Positions 48,561-62,592 of a stretch of DNA of 64,000 nt are shown here, in pieces (position 1 is the first letter of the stretch; each line of letters starts with the position of its first letter). The stretch lies in assembly GCA_009823505.1 (NCBI GenBank), contig VZQC01008895.1:464833-528832 (forward strand), written 5' to 3'. The position numbers and the translations under genes are program-made. The notes under the pieces are model-generated. The model searched no databases. It was not told the DNA's origin and worked only from the letters and a program-made list of their open reading frames with translations. The DNA comes from Rhizomys pruinosus (Eukaryota; Chordata; Mammalia; Rodentia; Spalacidae).

Positions 48561-49234
48561 AATAAAATCTTGAAATATTCCTGTGAATTATATTCGTGAA
48601 GGATGTTAGGGAGCAGCCAAATAATCTGTTTATCTGAACTTACTAAAATTTATCACCAATAAAGTTCTTGAGATGTTGAAAAGTTCTAGTTAATATTTGA
48701 AAATGGAAAAGTCACCCAGAGTGTTAGCCTTACTCACAAGCATTGTTCTAGACAGGTGCTTTCAGAGTTCATGGTTACCAAACAAGCCAACTCAAAAATC
48801 CTAACACTTTTCAGTTAACATGTGAAATTTGTTTTAAACAAGAAAGGCCATTCTAACTGAAACACGTGAGCAAGTGGCCAAGAAAAGTGACCATGCAGGA
48901 GAGAAGAGCACAAAAGATAAAAGAGAGGCAGCAGAACCCCAAGGAGGCCATCATAATTCAGACACCAGTCTGTCCTGATCCATGGAGAACACCAGCTTAG
49001 CATGAAAAATGGGTTTGCAGATAATGAATTGTTTTTTCCAGGGACTCTGCTCCTTCACATCCCTACAGAGTCAATGAGTAGGAAAAGACATTGGATGACT
49101 TCCTATGAGATTCCTGCCATTTTACCACTTTGAGTTACAACCACAAACTGCTCTGAGCTCTTTTTCCACTAAAGTGGAGTGGAAAGGTCATACATTTTTG
49201 GAAAGAGTTGCAGAATTATATTTGTGGGAAGGTT
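48561..49234. other. No gene recognised
   Basis: Non-coding, no repeat identified. Confidence 0.5.
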
Positions 49235-49277
49235 ATTATTAATTAATTAATTAATTAATTAATTTTAATTAATTTAT
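49235..49277. repeat. (TTAA)n microsatellite
   Basis: Tandem TTAA units at the A/T-rich edge of a B1. Confidence 0.95.
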
Positions 49278-49420
49278 GTCTTTTTGAGACAGGGTCTCCC
49301 TGTAGCCCTAGGTGTTCTGGAACTCACTATGTAGACCAGAATAACTTCGAACTCACAGAGGTCCACCTGCCTCTGCCTCCCAAGTGCTGGGATTAAAGGC
49401 TTGTGCCACCACACCTGGAT
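49278..49420 (-). repeat. B1 SINE
   Basis: gagacagggtctccctgtag, actcactatgtagaccagaa, and cccaagtgctgggattaaag. Confidence 0.93.
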
Positions 49421-49900
49421 GGAAGGTGATTTATAAAGCCAGTCACGAGCCTCGTAATATGATCCCAGATATTTCTGTGAAACTCCATTCCTACCATCAT
49501 CAGCAAGTGACCATATCAGAAAGATGCTATTGAAGACAAGTGTTTGGAATTTATCCATTAAAGTTTGGTAAGGCACAGCAAACTATTACTATGCCAAATG
49601 TACAGAGCTATTATTTCTTTGAAGACAAGCCTTATCCAAAAAAAAAAAAAAAACCCAAAACTGGAAGCACAAAGATGTGAAGGAACTAATGCCTAAGGGG
49701 CTTGATTTAGATGACTCAGGGTTACCTGCTCTGCTTTAGTACCTCATAATGGTGTGAGACTGTGAGACCAGAGCTACGTCACTGCCTTCATCTCCTTCTA
49801 ATCTGTCCAGTAATGGACATCTGTATTCTAAGGAGGGCAGGACCAAGACTCTTGAAGCATGTTTTCAGTGTAAAGCTGGAGAACATTTGCTATAAAGATG

Positions 49901-49902
<2 letters not shown>
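49421..49902. other. No gene recognised
   Basis: Non-coding, with an A-run near 49638-49653. Confidence 0.5.

Positions 49903-49952
<50 letters not shown>
49903..49952. repeat. (CT)n microsatellite
   Basis: About 25 CT units. Confidence 0.97.
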
Positions 49953-49958
<6 letters not shown>

Positions 49959-52869
49959 CTATCTAATCTTTGCATTATTTCCACTAGTGTAAGAAGGCTT
50001 CCATTAATTAATTAAATCTTATCCCAGTATCCTGGAGTCATAACTGTCTTCTTACATCTTATAAACAGCCTTGTTCATAAAAAGAAAAGACATGCTAAGC
50101 CTTAGTAACAACATCCTCTGGCAACTAGGAAACTCACTTAGGATTAGATTTTATCAAGCTTATAAAGAAATGAATTAAGGAAAATAGAAAACTTACAGCT
50201 AAGGGATATAGAACACAAGATAAGTTTTGCGAAAACAAAAACAGTATTTTAAAATTTAAATTTTCCAAAATGTTAGAACCAGAGATTGCTAGGAAAGCAG
50301 AAAGCTATCACAGCAGACAGAAGAGCTGAGGTTCCATTCAGAAAATGAATCGGGTCGAGAGAAGCCATACACATTTTGATTAAAAACATGCCCTCCATGA
50401 ACTTTTCTCATATACTTTTCTCCTTTATTGAGATTAACCCTCAATTTTGGAGAAAACTAATTTTAGATTTCAAAAGAGTAGTGTTACTAAAATATACTCA
50501 AGGACTTTACAAGAATAACTAGTTGTGTCTGTTCCATGTCCAACCCTGTATTCATTTGGGTATTTGGATGTGACAAACACCTGCTCCAAACTAAATTAAG
50601 CCAAAATGCTTATGAGGTGAAGGTAAAGGACACTCAGGGCTTCTGTATGACTAAGTCAAGGAAGAAGTATTTCTGAACTGGGCAAAAGGCCAGAAACAAG
50701 AAGTCAAAGACATCAACCCAGCATCTGAGCCACATGGTGACCTGGCCAGAGCACCATTAGAGATCATTCCATTTCCTATTCCAATTCTGGGGGTAAAAGA
50801 CACAGAACCAGGGCTCCTTTCCTTAACCCGGAGGGTACACCTTCTGTTCCCTTCTCACTGTCCTGAACTTTGAACAAATGTAACTTATTATTCCTAAAAT
50901 GGCATTGTGTACTTTCTTATTGAACTTGATATAAGCAGAACTCTAGAGAGTTCAATGAACTTATATCATTTGTGAATATATTGATTTCACGTGTGCATGT
51001 ATCCCAGTTAGAGACAAATAATCGTTAAAGTAAGACAGCTCAGCCTCTGAGCACATTTGGTAGTCTATATATGACTCTGAACCCACAAACTTCTTACCTC
51101 TGCCTCCTTCAGAGTGTGCATCTTGCTGCATGGGGGTTATCCTAGAATTTATTGACACATATTTTTCCCTGTAACATGCCTCTCACATAGCCATGGAATG
51201 TATTTTATTTAGTGCCTAAAGAAGTAGCCAGCTGAAGCAAAACTGAAAGGAAAAACTGCTCTGTTCAACTTTCATAGGGACAATTAGTTATTTTTACAAG
51301 ACAGAACCTTCCTATAAGTTTTTTAAGATCAATTTTTAGTATTCACATTATTAACTTATATCCAGACATTCTACCATAACTCAAATATAAATTCTTATTC
51401 CTCTGTAAAAATATATCTCTGACCAACAACCATACCTGAGGATGGAAGCTGACTGTAAGAAAAAAGGTGTGAACTCTAATAGTATTTAACCTTAGGTTAC
51501 ACAGTCTTGGACAAACTGAATCCACTTACATGGAATTTATATGCTTAGAAATTTATTGGAGAAAAAGTCACATGACAGCCAATCAGCCACCATTACAGTG
51601 AGCACATTAAAAGGAGACAAAAGACAGATGATATCACTGATATTTGAAATTAATTATTTTAAAATAATCAAATATTTTTGAGATTTCTATTGTATTATCA
51701 TATTCATAGTTAGCAGAAGATGAATTAATGACAAATACTTTAGCCCATTAATCAATCAGAGGATCCTTTGTGCTGTACTGATTTTCAAAATCCCCAATTC
51801 TTATGTTTTCTTGATAACACAGCTGCCATCTGGACTGATATTACTCAGCACCACTAGGTACTATCAAGCCGCTGTTAAGTGAGATTACCTTTATTTTAAT
51901 CAATCATCTTTTGGCTGTTCATAAAAACATCAACTTAGAAAAAAGTTAACTCAAACAAGATGAAAAAGAAAAATATAAGGATTTTTTTGGCCCATAATCT
52001 AAAGTTGTTCAGAAGAAAGTCACAGCAAGATTGAACGGATCAAATGTTGTCTTCAGGCAAAATTCTTTACTTCATTTTCTGTCTCACTCTCTCTCTCTCT
52101 CTCTGATTCTTTCCTATATATTAGCTTCAAAGAGTGAAAAGATAAAAAAGGATGCATTATATACCAGCTTTTAATTATGTTACTGCTTTACAAATTTCCT
52201 TCTTTTAATTACAAAACTACTGTCTCAATATAGCATACGATTTTGTGGATGTCAACAAGATGACTCAAATGGATTACGAGAAAAGGCAAAGTACGCATAA
52301 CAGACAAGTCAATAATGAAGAAGAAGATAGAGAACTGCCCTTCCATGACTTCGGGGCTTGAAGACTTAATTATGAAGCCATAGCCATGAACACAGTGGTG
52401 AATTGGTGACAGATGGTAGACTGACATTCCAGAAATAGACCAACATGAATATGCAGTCACCTGATGCTTGACAAAGGAGCAGAGTGCTACAGCAATTGGA
52501 CATACATATGCAAATATATACATAGAGACTTGACTTTACAACTTGCATGGAAATTTAACTTAAATGAACCACGTACTAAAACATAATCTGCAGTATTGTA
52601 AACTTTCCAAAATAAAACAAAGGGGAAAATCTATGTGATGTTCACTCAGCGTGGTTGTGAGTTTTTTAGATACAAGGTCAAAAATATGGTCCATGAAAGA
52701 CAAATTTGGTAAGTTATGCTTGATTAAAATTAAAAATAGCTCTATAGATAACACTGTGCGAAGAATCACAGGATGGACCACAGGTCTGAGAAAAGTAATT
52801 ACAAATATGGATGATTAGGCAGTAGGAAGGATTGAATGAGGTGAACCTGTGTGGTGCATTTGAAAAACT
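49953..52869. other. No gene recognised
   Basis: Nearly 3 kb of AT-rich sequence with no clear SINE. A short (CT)n run occurs at 52084-52104. The 104-residue minus frame at 52209-52523 has no recognised domain. Confidence 0.45.
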
Positions 52870-53602
52870 GATGTCCAGCATAGGCTGAGAGATATGAACA
52901 CTTACGCTTGCCTTAGTTGATGGTGGTCTGTGCAGAGGAAGTACGTCCCTGGGGGAGGGCTTTCAGACTTCATAACCTCACTCTGCTTCCTGTTAGCTGT
53001 TGAAAATGTGATCCCGGAAGAGCTGGAATAAACCCAAGTGTCCCTCAGCTGACAAGTGGATAGAGAAAATGTGGTACACATCTACACAACAGAATTCTAT
53101 GCAGCGGTAAAGAAAGATGACATCATGAACTTTGCAGGTAAATGGATGGAGCTAGAATATATCATGTTAAGTGAAGTGACACAGTCCCAGAAAAACAAAC
53201 AACAAAAGGTATTCTTCATCTGTGGGTGCTAACACCAAGTACCTAGTTGTAAGGCAAACTGAGCAACGTTAATATTATATTCCTCGGGATCTGAAAAAAA
53301 CTTTGCTCTTATACTGTGAATTCCTTAACAGGTTCTAGAATTAACCTACCATTTATTTTCAGACTTTAGAATTTTTGGTATATCAGTGTATATTTTAGAG
53401 TAATATAAAATCAAAGAGTGAGGGGAAAAAAAGAAAATGCGATCCCTCAGCTTCCTGTTTTGTGGCCATGCCTGCTGCTGACTGCCATGCGTTCCCACCA
53501 TCATGGCCTCTTATTCCTCTGGAACCGTAAGGCTAACTAAACTCCTTAAGTCAGTTTTGGTCATGGAATTTCATATACTAACAGAAAAGTAACTAATACA
53601 GC
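52870..53602 (+). mobile_element. MaLR-like LTR interrupted by an L1
   Basis: The left part (gtccctgggggagggctttc) and right part (ggccatgcctgctgctgact, then ggtcatggaatttcatatac and acagaaaagtaactaataca) read as one LTR related to those at 7602-9691, in plus orientation. The L1 fragment 53016-53432 divides it. Confidence 0.65.
53016..53432 (+). mobile_element. 5'-truncated L1 with target-site duplication
   Basis: L1 ORF2 end and 3' UTR (gagaaaatgtggtacacatc, gtgacacagtcccagaaaaa, ggtgctaacaccaagtacct), ending gaggggaaaaaaa. The duplication is gaaaatgYgatccc at 53002-53015 and 53433-53446, with one C/T difference. Confidence 0.88.
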
Positions 53603-53712
53603 CAGGGCATTTTTAAGGTTGGGGAAAACATTCCATATAATATTTTGGTGGTGTGTAAGATACATATTTATGAAAACCTGTGGAACTTTAGAGCACAAAG
53701 AGGGATGTAAAA

Positions 53713-53765
53713 ATACACATACACACACATGTGCACGTGTGCACATGCACGCGCGCGCACACACA
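53713..53765. repeat. Alternating purine-pyrimidine tract
   Basis: CA/CG/TG alternation including gcgcgcgc. Such DNA can adopt Z-form. No gene context is seen. Confidence 0.9.
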
Positions 53766-54719
53766 ATTAGGAGCTTGAGTCATCATGGGAAAACATACTG
53801 TGATAAAAGAATAAAACTATCACACACCATTCAAAATTATCTTTCTAAAGGAGGAGGGGACAGCTAGTGTTCTAAGTAACTTTAGAAATGTGTCATTCTA
53901 AGACTAAGAGCACAAGAAGCCACATAGAAGCATTATTTTCTCATTGGTAAAGGTGTTCCCCTGGTAAGACAGGGTAACTGTTTTCATGTACTTATACATG
54001 CATATTAGAACTCAGTAATTAAATAAATGGAAAGAGATGCTAAGAGCCAGAATTATCACTGTTGATATGGAAAGTTATTTACAAAAAAGCATGGGAAGAA
54101 GTCTAGAAAAATCCATTCAGAAATGGATTAAAGTATAGACTCCAGTATTAGTTAATATTTTACTTAATATAGACACATAATTATGTGCAGAAATATTTAC
54201 ATGTATACAATGACAATATATAATGACAATGTGTACATACTTGTGTCATTATACTATCACATGTATACTATCATTTTGTTAGTAAGGCTTTAAAAATAAA
54301 GAAATGCCTGGATATAAATAAGCAAACTAATTGCCCTGATTTTGATTTTTACTATCAGTCCCTGATAAAAGAAACAAGAATATTTTGGAGAACATAGGTG
54401 ATTCTATAACTGAGACAAAGAATATATGAGCCTACAGAATCCTCTAGCAGGAGGTGTTCCAAAGACACAGGACACAACATCAACCTTGAAAGGATGTAGC
54501 AAAGAGGAGTCAGCTGAGAAAGCCCCAGTAGCCAAAGATGAAGAACTAAGAAGAAAGCATTTGTACTATTATTGGATTATAACCCTAAGCATAAAATAAA
54601 TACCTTGTGTCCATACTGATATCATAAGCAAATACATTAAATGGTGAGGGGATCTGTTACACCTTTGTTTAAGTTGTGAACACATTCAAATTCATCTTTG
54701 AAATATGTAAAGTACTACT
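53766..54719. other. No gene recognised
   Basis: AT-rich non-coding sequence. Confidence 0.5.
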
Positions 54720-55350
54720 GGTAATTATATTCACCCCATTGAGATGCATAATATATTTTTGTTAATTAACATTGCATTCCTTGAGTGACAGCTCCATCTC
54801 GCCTCTAGCCCAATTCTCCCCTGATAGGGTACTACCCTACTCTGGATTTCTATGAATCCATCTTTTCAAGTTTTCTAGTTTTAGAGATTGACTGATACAA
54901 CATAGTGTAGGCCAATCCATGTCATAAATGGCAGAACCTGGTGATTTTCATGGTTGAACAATATTTCATCATGAACATGTACCACATTCCTTCTATCCAT
55001 TCATATGTTGTTAGAAGTTCAAGTTGGATGCATGGCCTGCTGTTGTGAACATTGCTTCAACAAACAGGGGCTCAGTTTTTTATTTTTTTCAACACGTTGA
55101 TTTTACTCACTTTGGGTTGGTGCTGGATTACACAGTAGTTTAATAAGCCACTTTCAATTTTTTTGAGAAGTCTGTAGGCTGCTTTCTAAAATGGCTCTGC
55201 TAATTTAAATTTCCAGCAGAATGCACCAGGTCCTTTTCTCTCCACCATTTTTTTTTTGGTCTTTTTGATAAAAGCCAGTCTTGTTGTGGTGAAATGGGAT
55301 CTTACCATGGTTTTGATTTATATTTTCCTAATAACTAATAATAATGTGCA
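54720..55350 (-). mobile_element. Ancient L1 fragment, antisense
   Basis: ttctatccattcatatgttg, gtgaacattgcttcaacaaa, ctgctttctaaaatggctct and gtggttttgatttatatttt-like text follow the usual order of an old mammalian L1 (ORF2 end) read in antisense. Heavily diverged and without an ORF. Confidence 0.65.
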
Positions 55351-55377
55351 TATCATTTCTCTTTTTAATTTTTCTCT

Positions 55378-55520
55378 TTGTTTTTGAGGCAGGTTCTCTG
55401 TGTAGCTGCAGCTGGCCTGGAACTTATTATGTAGACCAGGCTGGCCTGGATCTCACGGAGATATTCCTGTATCTGCTTCTTATGTGTTGGGATTAAAGGC
55501 ATATGCCACCACTCCAAGCC
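55378..55520 (-). repeat. B1 SINE
   Basis: gaacttattatgtagaccag core and gggattaaaggcatatgcca head. Confidence 0.88.
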
Positions 55521-55533
55521 TTCTTTTAAAATT

Positions 55534-55569
<36 letters not shown>

Positions 55570-55690
55570 GAACACGTATGCTATGGAAGGTCAGAGTTCA
55601 GCTTTTGGGAGTTGGTAGGATCCCACTCAGGTCCTTGAGTTGGTATGGCAAGTGCCTTTACCCAGTGTACTATTATCACACTAGCTTCAA
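55521..55690 (-). repeat. B3-type SINE fragment with (TG)n
   Basis: A (GT)n run at 55537-55566, then ggaaggtcagagttcagctt, gatcccactcaggtccttga and ggcaagtgcctttacccagt, a typical B3 text. Confidence 0.75.
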
Positions 55691-55699
55691 CCTGTCTCT

Positions 55700-55785
55700 A
55701 TCCCTCTCTCTTCAGGATATTATTATGTAGTCCAGGCTAGTCTCATAGTTGAAATCCTCCTGTTCCCATCTCCCACCCAGCCACA
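55700..55785 (-). repeat. B1-like fragment
   Basis: ttatgtagtccaggctagtc, then gaaatcctcctgttcccatc. Short and diverged. Confidence 0.55.
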
Positions 55786-56132
55786 TGTCCAATAGATTCT
55801 GAAAAATCTAGTGTGAAAGAATGAACACAGGCAAAAGAAGTACCTACATGTCAGTATCATCACAAAATGGTTCTAATCCCATGAGTGCTTTGAACAGACC
55901 TCAGAGACTGGCATGTGCCCAAGAACTCACATTGACAACTGCTGCTCTAGGTATAACTTTGCACGACCTAGAGATGAACATACTACTTGATGTCACGAAT
56001 GAATTAGCAGACAAACAGGGAACACAGGAAGCTCTATACATCTGTGATCTAGTTTCCTCTAAAACAAATGATGAGGAAACAGAAAATGGAGAAATTATAG
56101 ACTAATTTATCTACCAAATGCAAGCTGATAAT
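55786..56132. other. No gene recognised; 94-residue open frame
   Basis: The plus frame 55821-56105 is hydrophilic and acidic at its end (NDEETENGEIID). I recognise no family, and it is flanked by SINEs. It could be chance or part of an unidentified retrocopy. Confidence 0.3.
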
Positions 56133-56294
56133 ATTTTTTTGGAGGGTGGCATTTTGAGATGTGGTCATCCTGTAGCCCTGGCCTGCCTAGAACTTGCTGT
56201 GTAGACAGGGCTGTCCTGGAATACTCTCACAGAAATCTGTCTGACTCTGCCTCCAGATGCTGGGGTTATAAGTTAGTGCCATCATGCCTGGCTC
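56133..56294 (-). repeat. B1 SINE, old
   Basis: gaacttgctgtgtagacagg core, then gactctgcctccagatgctg and ggggttataagttagtgcc. Confidence 0.83.
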
Positions 56295-56339
56295 ATACTC
56301 TTGATCTGAATAAAGAAATAGATTGAGACAACCAATTTT

Positions 56340-56580
56340 TCAGGACTACAGAGATGGCTCAGTGGTTAAGAGCACTGGCTGCTCTTTCAGAGGACCTGGG
56401 TTTGATTTCAGCACCCACATAACAGCTAACAAACATCCACAACTCTAGTTCCAGGGGATCTAACACCCTCCTCTTCTGATTGTTGTGGGCACTGCATGAC
56501 ACCAGTGCACTTATACACACCTACTGGGAATACACTCATACACATAAAATTAAAATCACAAATAAAATAATGTTTTTAAA
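56340..56580 (+). repeat. B2 SINE
   Basis: agagatggctcagtggttaa, agaggacctgggtttgattt, ctctagttccaggggatcta, and an A-rich tail. Confidence 0.9.
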
Positions 56581-56686
56581 TAGAAAAACACTATTTTGGA
56601 GATAACTGGTAAAATACAAGCAATGGTTAGATAGTTATAGCTGTAAAGGATTTTTACAATGTTTTAATCACAAAATGTCAAGTATT

Positions 56687-56745
56687 CATATATCTATACA
56701 TATCTATATATAGATATAGATATAGATATATAGAGATATATGGTG
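56687..56745. repeat. TA/TAGATA repeat with palindrome
   Basis: (TAGATA)n-like units containing the perfect palindrome TATCTATATATAGATA. Confidence 0.85.
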
Positions 56746-59007
56746 CTTATGTTTTAGATACTTGTTGAAATACAACAACTAAAATGACATAATAACTAAG
56801 ACACTGGAAGTGAAGACATAACCCCAGTGGAAGCTGAGGATAGGCACAACAGGTTCACATGGTTTCTTACACTATTTTCTCTAATTCTGCACAAGTCCAT
56901 TTTTCCTAATAAAAAAGGAATCAGATGCAAGATGAAGTCCTTAGGGATGTTCACTGTAATGTGGTGCTCAGCTGGTCTTTCCATAGCATTCAGAAAGGAA
57001 GCTGAGGAGCAGGCAGCTTCAGTGCTCCTCAGGAGAGCTGCTACCTTCCAACTCAGAAATGACTATTGAGGATACATCAAAAGGAGGCTGCTGATTTTGC
57101 CATGAGAAAAATCAGCCTGGATTTCATGAATTGGTCTTTGCTTCTGATTATTTATATGGCAATAGACCTCTAGGAATTTCTGCTCTGGGCTATGTCCAAT
57201 ACAAGAATTAGAATCTGATCTGACTTAGGCATAAGAAAGATTTAGAGAAAGATCCTGGGCACAATACGTCTTGACTTCTGTCCCTCTATATGGGAATTGC
57301 AAAGGACTGGATTAGAAAAATATTTTATGAGGCTATTGCCAAATCATTATATGTATATACACACACACACATATATATACACATGTGTGTATATATATGT
57401 GTGTATAATTTACATAATTTACACTTCATAAAATGTATCATAAACAATTCTTAAGTGGTATGACACATTGGGATACAGTATTTATAATCTATAATAAAGA
57501 GTGGCGTTTCATACTAAAATTACCATGAAGCAATTACACTGTGTTTGTTACATATTATTAAGGAAAAACAATGTATCCTAAACATATTCTATTAGTGATT
57601 TTACTTACGTAAAGAGACACAAAATACACAAAATACTAAATACTATATATGTGCTCATGACTACACTTGCATTATGGGAGTAGATGATTCTGTGAGTACC
57701 ACGAGGACATGCCCCTTACCTTGCTCCCTGTAAGTGTAGTTTGGGTACTCCATCACCCTTCAGGGAAGAACTGGAAATGGAAAAATACATCTGACTTTTA
57801 ATATATATCACCGCTTAAAAGCTGGAATCCACAGGTTAAACATGTGAAAAACCATTTTTTGTTTGATTTCTATCCTAGAAAGAAGGGCTGCACACTCTCT
57901 GGAGAGAGGAACCAGAAAGAAGGGAAACCACAGTACTACAATGTAGTCATCATCTCTGACAAGAAACATGCGTTCTGCCATCTCCCTGAATGTTAACCTC
58001 AAGGGAATGGAAGAAGCAGAACTTGTGCACAAGCACATGATTGGCAAGCAGGGCTTATTTTCTCTCCAAACACTGGAGGGAAGCAGTATCCAGGGAGCTG
58101 CTGGCTTCAAGGCAGAAGGAACTTGACCCAGCATTGCTGGATGAAGCAAGATGGACCAGGGGAAGAAGAGTTCCAAAGCAGCTTCACCATGTGCCTCCAT
58201 TTCCTGGGAGAACTGTTCTGCACTGTAGTGGAGGAGGAAAGAGAGTCTGCACAGCTGTAATGCTATTGGGCTGACCAACAGATGGTAGCACAAATAGTGT
58301 GGCTGAAGGCCAAACAGAGCTGCCAACACCTAACAGGATGCCCAGGGAATGAAAGGATGATGTACCTCTTAGCTAACTCTGATCTGACAGACCCCATGAA
58401 GGCCCAGCTGTCTCCTTAGCACTAGGAACCACAGCAATCCTTAAACACTCAGGATTTACAGAAGCCCCAGAAGAGGGACAGGTAAGCTGAATTGCCAGGA
58501 TTTCAACTTAGAAGGATTTCCCTAGGTGGTTTCTAAATGTCCTTGTTGTTCTTAGAGTTTTTTTGTTGCTGTTCTTATTTTACATTAGATGAGGTGAGCA
58601 AACAACACAGATAATATGAAGAAAATATGGAATAATTTCCTGACTATAATGCTTAACTAGAAGTTGATTTTAAGGGCTAACTCTCTAGAGTTAGTTTAAG
58701 AGCTAACTCTCTAGAGAAAAATCATGGATATGTTTACTTCATGGCCATAGTAACTAACCATTCCATTGTCTACACAGTGACCCTCACTTTGCCTGTAGGG
58801 GACATAGTCTCAGTGATTTCTAAAATCACAGTTGTGCAGACTTTACACACGCTATGATTTTTTTGTACATACATATGTGTAATTCAGTTTAAAATATAAA
58901 TGAATCTTAGAAAAATTAAGATCAACAATCATAAAGCAATTATAGCAATATATTATAATAAAAGTTATTCCAAATATATGAATTATTTATTACTGGAATT
59001 ATCCATT
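56746..59007. other. No gene recognised
   Basis: Contains an imperfect CA/TA palindrome at 57359-57407 and a repeated gctaactctctagag motif at 58677-58714. The minus frame 57808-58329 (173 residues) is unusually long for the window. However, it is mostly hydrophobic without regular membrane segments and matches no family I know. Confidence 0.4.
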
Positions 59008-60995
<1,988 letters not shown>

Positions 60996-61079
60996 AAAGT
61001 TGACATTCAGTAGCTGAAACCAGAGGAAGCAAAACTGCATCAAGGACTCCTCTATCTATATCAAAAGTCACACTGAAAA

Positions 61080-61302
61080 GGGGCTGGCGAGATAGCTCAG
61101 GGGTTAAGAACACTGGCTGCTCTTGCAGAAGACCCAGGTTCAAATCCTAGCACCAACATTGCAGCTAACAACCATCAGTAACTCCACTTCCAGAGTTTCT
61201 GACACTGTCTTCTGACCTCTGTGAGCATTGCACTATATGGATGCACTTACATACATGCAGGCATAACACTCATACACAGAAAATAAAAATAAATAATTTA
61301 AA
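61080..61302 (+). repeat. B2 SINE
   Basis: ggggctggcgagatagctca head, gcagaagacccaggttcaaa, and an aaaataaaaataaataa tail. Confidence 0.92.
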
Positions 61303-61309
61303 AAAATCA

Positions 61310-61440
61310 CATTGAAGCCAGCACGGGTATCAGGAGACTGAGGCAGGAGGATTACTTCTTCAAGGCCAGCCTGGGATACATACTCAGTTCAAGACCAGTC
61401 TGGCCTATGAAAAAAGGACCCAGTCTAACTTTAAAAAAAA
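61310..61440 (+). repeat. B1-like SINE, old
   Basis: gactgaggcaggaggattac, then aaggccagcctgggatacat and aagaccagtctggcctatga. Resembles an old B1/PB1-type monomer. Confidence 0.65.
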
Positions 61441-61446
61441 GTTGAG

Positions 61447-61671
61447 GGGCTAGAGAGATGGCCTAGTGGTTAAGAGTGCCGACCGCTCTTGCAGAGGACC
61501 CGGGTTCGATCTCCAGCACCCACATGGAGGCCGAGAACCGTCTGTAACTCCAATTCCAGGAGAACTCCAGTTCCAGGGGAATCCGAGACCCTCTTCTGAC
61601 CTCCGCGGCATTGCACGACACGGGTGCACAGACCTGCATGCAGACAGTACATTCATACACATAAAAAAAAT
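61447..61671 (+). repeat. B2 SINE with 17-bp internal duplication
   Basis: The doubled aactccaRttccaggag box is at 61546-61562 and 61563-61579. An aaagttgag repeat on both sides (ending at 61446 and at 61680) is the likely target duplication. Confidence 0.93.
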
Positions 61672-61682
61672 AAAGTTGAGGG

Positions 61683-61920
61683 GAGGGCTGGGGAGACGGC
61701 ATCATGGTAAAGTGCTTGCAGGGGAAGCTTGAGAACCTGAGTGAGTTTGAATCCCCAGAGACCACATAAAGCGCCATGTGGTAGCTCACATCCATCATCT
61801 GGGCACTCCTCCAATGAGATGGCAGGCAGACACAGAAGCACCCCTGCAAAACCTGCCAGACAGCCAATATACTATGTGTATCAGCAAGTAACAGAAAGAC
61901 TGCCTCAAAGAAGATGGAGA
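61683..61920 (+). repeat. B4-type SINE
   Basis: ggagggctggggagacggca, then gtaaagtgcttgcaggggaa and gagaacctgagtgagtttga. The right half is B1-like but degraded. Confidence 0.65.
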
Positions 61921-62198
61921 GTGAGGACCAGCACCCAACGTTGTCCTCTGACCACCAGGTGGATCCTACATTCACACATGCTAACATGTGTACACATATA
62001 CACACATACAGATATGCATTACACACATACATGTACAAAGACTTTTATAAAGCATATTTGTACAACTTGAATACACTGCTAAAAACTAGAAATAAGCCAA
62101 AATAGTCCACACATATTTGCACAGGTATGTACATGTGCATGAATTCGTGAAATGAATAAAAACCGGTGATGGGATAGGGTTCAAAGAAGATGGACAGC
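61921..62198. other. No gene recognised; CA/TA-rich
   Basis: Contains an imperfect acacata-rich stretch at 61990-62035. Confidence 0.5.
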
Positions 62199-62410
62199 TT
62201 GGGGCTGAAGTGATGGTTCAGCAGTTAAGAGCACTGATGCTGTTCCAAGGATCTGGGTTCTATTCCCAGCACCCACACAGCAGTTAACAAACCATCTTTA
62301 AGTCCATTTCCAGGGGATCCAACACCCTCTTCTGACCTCTGTAGGCACTGCACAAGACCAATGCACTTACATACATGCAAGTAATAAAATTAAAATAATA
62401 AAATATTTTT
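62199..62410 (+). repeat. B2 SINE
   Basis: ggggctgaagtgatggttca head, tctgggttctattcccagca, the tccatttccaggggatccaa box, and an A-rich tail. Confidence 0.9.
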
Positions 62411-62429
62411 TTAAAGTGGGAAAGAATAC

Positions 62430-62592
62430 CACCTGGTGTGGTGGTGCACACCTTTAATCCCAGCACTCCAGAGGCAGAGGCAGGTGGATCTCTGTGAGTT
62501 CAAGGTCAGCCTGGTCCATAGAGCAAGCTCCAGACCAGCTCCAGGGACTAAAGGGAGATCCTGTCTCAACCCCCCCCCAAAAAAAAAAGTGG
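62430..62592 (+). repeat. B1 SINE
   Basis: ggtggtgcacacctttaatc, aaggtcagcctggtccatag, then gatcctgtctcaac and a tail starting with a C-run. Confidence 0.93.
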
